In this document: one piece after another, positions 59,955-64,000 of the stretch
Numbering within the stretch: position 1 is the first letter of the stretch
How the letters are laid out: each line of letters opens with the position of its first letter
Assembly (NCBI RefSeq): GCF_017743975.1
Contig: NZ_JAGHRC010000001.1
Span: forward strand, 558,001-622,000
Source: Ruegeria sp. R14_0
Lineage (GTDB): Bacteria; Pseudomonadota; Alphaproteobacteria; Rhodobacterales; Rhodobacteraceae
Direction: 5' to 3'
DNA: 64,000 nucleotides
Notes under the pieces: model-generated
Told to the model about the DNA's origin: nothing
Database searches by the model: none
Seen by the model: the letters and a program-made list of their open reading frames with translations, nothing else
Position numbers and translations under genes: made by a program

Positions 59955-60161
59955 TTAGGCCGCGTCTTCGTCCAGGTCGATTTCGTCGGCCTGAGCGACG
60001 ACTTCGCGGTCATCATAGTAGCCGCAGGACGCGCAAACGTGGTGCGGGCGCTTCAGCTCACCGCAGTTCGGGCATTCGTTCGGGTTTGCAGCAACCAGAG
60101 CGTCATGTGCGCGGCGGTTGTTGCGGCGCGACTTGGAAACTTTGTTCTGTTGGACAGCCAT
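59955..60161 (-). CDS. rpmF: 50S ribosomal protein L32
   Basis: The 68-residue protein begins [19 protein letters not shown], typical of L32, and has the CxxC zinc motifs CPNCGELK and CASCGYY. It has a longer acidic tail (EIDLDEDAA). It is the first of the rpmF-plsX-fabH genes and lies 205 bases after the DUF177 gene, a gap in which I see nothing else. Confidence 0.96.
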   Translation of the reverse strand: MAVQQNKVSKSRRNNRRAHDALVAANPNECPNCGELKRPHHVCASCGYYDDREVVAQADEIDLDEDAA

Positions 60162-60366
60162 GGTCTCAACCTTTGTCTATTAAGGGCCCGCAGATTCGCT
60201 GCTGGCCGGGTTACGTTCTTCGTTTTCTCGTGGTTTGACGCGCGTTTAGGGGACGAGCCCCGCAATGTCCAACCCAAATTCCGATGAGCGCGCGAAAATA
60301 CTGCGATTCTCGACATGTTCAAGCGATTTTTCTGGAGGCCTGCTATGACAGGAAATCAGACCTCTG

Positions 60367-60903
60367 TCACTCGTCTTTTTTCAACGCATTGCGCAAATCC
60401 GCCAGCCCGGCAAACGGTTTCGCGTCTTCGTCTGTCATCGCTTGTTTGCCCGGCTCGGTAAAATCGGCTTGTTCCAGCGCGGCGCCGTCTTTGCGCGGAT
60501 ATTGGGGCAGGGCAAGCGAGAGTGCTTCGATCATGACTAATGCAGGATCGATGTCAGGTCCCAGCGGCTCGGTCTCATCGCCTTCGGGGATTTCGAATTC
60601 GGGCTCGTCCGGGTCGGACCAGTCGGCCAGGTACACGCGCGACACGGGCACGTCGATACGTGTCGTTACCGGTTCGAGCGTCACGACGCAGGGCTGAATC
60701 ACCGTAGCACCGAGTTTTCCGGTCAGAATCCAGTCGCGCTTACCTTGTGCCCTAACGTCACCCACAAAGCTGACCTTGCGCAGGCCCAACAACCCCAAAT
60801 CGGCACGAATGGTGTCCAGCCCTTGTGCGTCGGGGCGCAATTCAAATGGTGTCGGGGCGTTTTGGGGCAGGTCGGCCACCCGCAGAGATGTGTTGTTGCT
60901 CAT
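60367..60903 (-). CDS. DUF177 (YceD) family protein
   Basis: YceD-like proteins are linked to 23S rRNA metabolism and often precede rpmF, as here. The 178-residue protein has the DUF177 core (about 70-130, GKLGATVIQPCVVTLEPVTTRIDVPV with the conserved Cys) and the C-terminal FAGLADLRNALKKDE. It is divergent from bamE, with 84 bases between starts. Confidence 0.87.
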   Translation of the reverse strand: MSNNTSLRVADLPQNAPTPFELRPDAQGLDTIRADLGLLGLRKVSFVGDVRAQGKRDWILTGKLGATVIQPCVVTLEPVTTRIDVPVSRVYLADWSDPDEPEFEIPEGDETEPLGPDIDPALVMIEALSLALPQYPRKDGAALEQADFTEPGKQAMTDEDAKPFAGLADLRNALKKDE

Positions 60904-60987
60904 TCGTGAGCCTTTCCTGTGTTGAACCGGGGCTGCGGTTTATGTAATCGGATAGGGTCCGCAAGGTCCCAAGGCAAGAGGATGTGA

Positions 60988-61464
60988 ATGTTGAAGGTTG
61001 TGAACAGGTTGAAACCGGCGTCCAGAACGCTTGTCTTTGCGGCCTGTTTGGTTGCTGCGGGCGCTTGTACGCCCATCTTCAAGAATCATGGGTATGTTCC
61101 TCCTGCCGATCAACTGGCCGAGATCAAAGTGGGCGTCGATAACCGTGAAAGCGTCGTAGAAACAATCGGCGCGCCCACTTCGACCGGTGTGGTGCGGGAC
61201 TCTGGTTTTTACTACGTCCGCTCGCGCGTGCGCCACTATGGGCCGAAACGCCCCGAGGTCGTATCCCGCGAATTGGTGGCCATCAGCTTTGACCAACGCG
61301 GTGTTGTGCGCAACATCGAACGCTTTGGGCTTGAGGACGGCTATGTGGTCGTTCTGGACCGTCGCGTGACCGAATCCGCTGTCACGAACAGAAACTTCCT
61401 GAGTCAGCTGCTGGGTAACATCGGCAACTTCAACCCAGCCAATATTCCAGGCGCGTCCGAGTAA
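60988..61464 (+). CDS. bamE: Outer membrane assembly lipoprotein BamE-like
   Basis: BamE is a lipoprotein of the BAM complex. The 158-residue protein has a signal peptide with a possible lipobox AGAC (C27; not a perfect fit) and the SmpA/OmlA domain (about 38-115; KVGVDNRESVVETIGAPTS, SGFYYVRSRV). The C-terminal extension (about 120-158) is longer than in E. coli BamE. It lies divergent to the DUF177 gene. In related bacteria this gene sits next to rpmF/plsX. Confidence 0.85.
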   Translation: MLKVVNRLKPASRTLVFAACLVAAGACTPIFKNHGYVPPADQLAEIKVGVDNRESVVETIGAPTSTGVVRDSGFYYVRSRVRHYGPKRPEVVSRELVAISFDQRGVVRNIERFGLEDGYVVVLDRRVTESAVTNRNFLSQLLGNIGNFNPANIPGASE

Positions 61465-61561
61465 GGTTCGCCACATCTTGTTCTCGTCACAGGACGGTCA
61501 TACGTTCTGTGATAGAAGCGCGGCAACAGGAAACAGGTCAGCAACCGCGGAGGATGCGACC

Positions 61562-62296
61562 ATGGCACTATTGCTTGGTAAGGGCAGATATCGGGCACGG
61601 TTGGCACAGTCCGCCAGGGATGTGACAGCGGCGCAGGATTTGCGCACATTGGCGTTTGGCACAGGCCAGCCAGACAAGGATGATTTCGATCCAATCTGTG
61701 CGCATATCCTGATCGAAGATGCCCGCGCGGACCACCAGCTTGTCTGTTGTTTTCGGATGTTGACTATCGAACATGGGTCCGAGATTGACCGCAGTTACTC
61801 GGCCCGGTTCTACGATCTTGCAGCGCTTAGGGATTTCGAAGGTCGCATGGTCGAGATGGGGCGGTTTTGCATTCATCCGGACTGGACTGACCCTGACATT
61901 CTGCGGGTCGCTTGGGGGGCGATGACCACATATGTGGACGACAACAACATCGAAATGCTGTTTGGCTGTTCGTCCTTTGCCGGGACAGAAACGGCCGAAT
62001 ATCTGGATGCTTTTGCGATGCTCAAGCACCGGCACCTGGCGCCGAAGCGCTGGCTGCCACGGGTCAAGGCCCCGGATGTTTTTAAGTTCGCCGCCCGCTT
62101 GCGGCGCAAGCCGGACCTGAAAAAGGCGATGATGCGGATGCCGCCATTGCTGCGCACCTACCTGATGATGGGCGGTTGGGTCAGTGATCACGCGGTGGTC
62201 GACCGGCATATGAACACGCTGCATGTGTTCACAGGGCTTGAAATCGGAGCGATCCCCCCGGCACGGAAAAAGTTGCTGCGGGCGGTGGCCGGGTGA
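61562..62296 (+). CDS. olsB: L-ornithine N-alpha-acyltransferase (OlsB)
   Basis: OlsB attaches 3-hydroxyacyl chains to ornithine in ornithine-lipid synthesis. The 244-residue GNAT-type protein shows RYRARLAQSARDVTAAQDLR and the YSARFYDLAAL segment typical of the family, and the MVEMGRFCIHPDW core. The start ATG at 61562 has GCGGAGGA seven or so bases upstream; upstream readings lack one. No olsA is seen in the window. A degenerate repeat core follows the stop. Confidence 0.85.
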   Translation: MALLLGKGRYRARLAQSARDVTAAQDLRTLAFGTGQPDKDDFDPICAHILIEDARADHQLVCCFRMLTIEHGSEIDRSYSARFYDLAALRDFEGRMVEMGRFCIHPDWTDPDILRVAWGAMTTYVDDNNIEMLFGCSSFAGTETAEYLDAFAMLKHRHLAPKRWLPRVKAPDVFKFAARLRRKPDLKKAMMRMPPLLRTYLMMGGWVSDHAVVDRHMNTLHVFTGLEIGAIPPARKKLLRAVAG

Positions 62297-62301
62297 GTTG
62301 A

Positions 62302-62321
62302 GTATTTTTGAAAAGATGAAG
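62302..62321 (+). repeat. Degenerate copy of the 3'-end repeat core after olsB
   Basis: GTATTTTTGAAAAGATGAAG differs from the ATATTTTTGGCCAGATGAAG consensus at four of twenty bases. It lies five bases after the olsB stop, in the expected orientation, but without a GC hairpin before it. Confidence 0.5.
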
Positions 62322-62364
62322 CAGGGGCGTTGACGCTTTGTGTCCTCCGGTTTAGCTGGCGGAC

Positions 62365-64000
62365 ATGGCGAGAGTTCCTTTGTTGCAGATGTCCGACATC
62401 TCCCTGACCTTTGGGGGTGATCCGGTTTTTTCCGAGCTTGATCTGGTTGTTCAGCCGGGCGACCGGGTGGCGCTGGTGGGGCGGAACGGGTCCGGTAAAT
62501 CCACGCTGATGAAAGTGATGGCCGGCCTAGTCGAACCCGACAAGGGTGAGATCGTTGTCCCGCCGGGGAAATCTGTCGGGTACATGGAGCAAGACCCTAG
62601 CATGCATGGGTTTGCCACATTGGGTGACTATGCCTCGAGCGGGTTGGAGCCCGGTGAACTTTATAAGGTCGAGCGCGCAGGCGAGGGGCTTAAATTCGAT
62701 CCTTCGCGTGCGGTTGAAACCGCATCAGGCGGGGAACGGCGACGTGCGGCGCTGGCCAAGCTGATGGCCGAGGCACCCGATCTGATGCTGTTGGACGAGC
62801 CGACCAACCATTTGGATATCGAAGCGATTGCGTGGTTGGAGCGCGAGCTGGGCGCGACCCGCGCGGCCTATGTGCTGATTTCGCACGACCGTGCCTTCCT
62901 GCGCGCATTGACCCGCGCGACGCTGTGGATTGATCGTGGCATGGTCCGGCGACAGGAACAGGGGTTCGAGGCGTTTGAAGCGTGGCGCGACAAGGTTTGG
63001 GAAGAAGAGGATCAGCAGCGCCACAAGCTGAACCGCCTGATCAAGTCCGAGGCGAAGTGGGCCGTTGAAGGTATCAGTGCCCGGCGCAAGCGGAACCAGG
63101 GCCGGGTACGGGCACTGCAGGCATTGCGGGCCGAGAAGGCGGCGCAGATCAAGCGTCAGGGCGCAGCCGCCATGACATTGGAGGCCGGACCAAAGTCGGG
63201 CCGAAAAGTGATCGAAGCCAAGGGCTTGGCCAAGTCTTTTGGCACGCAGCAGATTGTCAGGAATTTTGATCTGTTGGTGCAGCGCGGTGATCGCGTGGCC
63301 TTTGTCGGCCCGAACGGCGTGGGCAAGACAACGCTGCTGAAGATGTTGTTGGGCCAGGAACAGCCGGATGAAGGCTCGGTAACGCTGGGCACCAATCTTG
63401 AGATTGCCGTTTTTGACCAAACCCGTGCACAGCTGGACCCGGAAATGACCCTGTGGGACAGCCTGACCGGAGATCCCGAGATGCGGGTTTCAGGCAAGGC
63501 CGATCAGGTGATGGTGGGTGGTCAACCCAAGCATGTGGTTGGTTATCTCAAGGAATTCCTGTTTGACGATGCACAGGCAAGAGCGGCCGTTAAGTCCCTG
63601 TCGGGCGGAGAAAAAGCGCGTTTGCTTTTGGCAAAGCTGATGGCCAAGACGTCTAACCTGTTGGTTCTGGACGAACCGACCAACGATCTGGATGTCGAAA
63701 CGCTAGACCTGTTGCAAGAACTTCTGGACGACTATGACGGCACCGTCCTTTTGGTCAGCCACGACCGGGATTTTCTGGACCGCGTTGCGACGACGACCAT
63801 CGCGATGGAGGGCAATGGCCGCGCGACCGTCTATGCGGGCGGGTGGTCCGATTACATTGCGCAGCGTGGCGATGCCGTGGAGAAGAAGGTTGAAAAAGCA
63901 AAAACTTCCAAGCCGAAGCAAAAGCAAGAGACGCAACCGAAATCAGGGCTGTCTTTCTCGGAAAAGCACCGGCTAGAGAAGTTGCCCGCCGAGATCGCCC
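62365..64000 (+). CDS. ABC-F family ATPase (Uup-like), 3' end outside the window
   Basis: The frame is open from ATG 62365 to the window end (545 codons and one base). It has two ABC domains without membrane segments: Walker A GRNGSGKST and GPNGVGKTT, signature ASGGE and LSGGE, Walker B DEPTNHLD and DEPTNDLD. The linker between them (about 215-275) is basic and helical. A basic tail (KTSKPKQKQETQPK) follows the second domain, before the cut. ABC-F proteins act on the ribosome; Uup-type ones affect translation or DNA precision. The C-terminal coiled coil lies outside. Confidence 0.9.
   Translation, partial: MARVPLLQMSDISLTFGGDPVFSELDLVVQPGDRVALVGRNGSGKSTLMKVMAGLVEPDKGEIVVPPGKSVGYMEQDPSMHGFATLGDYASSGLEPGELYKVERAGEGLKFDPSRAVETASGGERRRAALAKLMAEAPDLMLLDEPTNHLDIEAIAWLERELGATRAAYVLISHDRAFLRALTRATLWIDRGMVRRQEQGFEAFEAWRDKVWEEEDQQRHKLNRLIKSEAKWAVEGISARRKRNQGRVRALQALRAEKAAQIKRQGAAAMTLEAGPKSGRKVIEAKGLAKSFGTQQIVRNFDLLVQRGDRVAFVGPNGVGKTTLLKMLLGQEQPDEGSVTLGTNLEIAVFDQTRAQLDPEMTLWDSLTGDPEMRVSGKADQVMVGGQPKHVVGYLKEFLFDDAQARAAVKSLSGGEKARLLLAKLMAKTSNLLVLDEPTNDLDVETLDLLQELLDDYDGTVLLVSHDRDFLDRVATTTIAMEGNGRATVYAGGWSDYIAQRGDAVEKKVEKAKTSKPKQKQETQPKSGLSFSEKHRLEKLPAEIA

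Noticed and set aside
1..64000. CRISPR array, rRNA operon, insertion sequence, phage or plasmid replication genes
   Set aside because: No regularly spaced repeats, rRNA, transposase, integrase, capsid or replication initiator sequence was seen.

Overview
The window is a piece of a GC-rich alphaproteobacterial chromosome, most probably from the Rhodobacteraceae (Roseobacter group, Ruegeria/Phaeobacter-like). This placement is an inference. It rests on an aminolevulinate synthase (hemA) with a perfect FnrL box upstream, the argS-SPOR-nagZ-scpA-scpB order, the DUF177-rpmF-plsX-fabH-ihfA-merR-tRNA-Pro block, an OlsB ornithine-lipid acyltransferase, a DksA without a zinc finger, a TakP-like TRAP system and a short intergenic repeat. 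I see no rRNA, CRISPR array, prophage, transposase or plasmid function. The region looks like core chromosome, densely packed and with many ATGA/GTGA overlaps.

Layout. 1-3.2 kb: 3' part of lpdA and an M20 dipeptidase, convergent on an inverted pair of repeats. 3.2-7.5 kb: hemA, rodZ-like and ispG, then a convergent gene for a Rieske-like protein that has lost its iron-sulphur ligands. 7.7-19.3 kb: a DsbA-like thioredoxin-fold protein coupled to an M48/TPR protease, a divergent aminotransferase, the cell-wall genes amiC and mrcA, then prfB, an amidase, a DUF2189 membrane protein and an HTH regulator. 19.5-22.1 kb: ilvI-ilvN with a complete leader-peptide attenuator (coding, reverse strand). 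22.3-30.6 kb: a BesD-like 2-oxoglutarate oxygenase, a VOC protein, a NarL-type two-component system and a divergent TRAP transporter whose large permease is nearly twice the usual size. 30.6-38.2 kb: VOC, bpt, RDD, DUF2852, a divergent promoter region with two copies of a 19-bp dyad, a DUF4440 protein coupled to glnE, a small protein, an RlmI-type methyltransferase and a PIN protein. 38.3-44.6 kb: an HtpX-like protease, two membrane proteins and a MoxR/VWA cluster with three interposed genes. 44.9-49.8 kb: dksA, a flavin monooxygenase, xth, erpA, dgt and a secreted SUOX-fold-like protein. 49.9-55.5 kb: argS-SPOR-nagZ-scpA-scpB-small protein. 55.5-60.9 kb: two-domain dCTP deaminase, tRNA-Pro(GGG), merR, ihfA, fabH, plsX, rpmF, DUF177. 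61-64 kb: bamE, olsB and a truncated ABC-F ATPase.

The genes serve mainly envelope building, translation, branched-chain amino acid and isoprenoid synthesis, tetrapyrrole synthesis, nitrogen control and organic-acid uptake. The observations most worth following are the ligand-less Rieske protein (6961-7536), the repeat placed after gene ends, the paired dyads at 32884-32960, the ilv attenuator, the MoxR/VWA cluster and the oversized TRAP permease. No similarity search could be run; assignments are by motif and family recognition.
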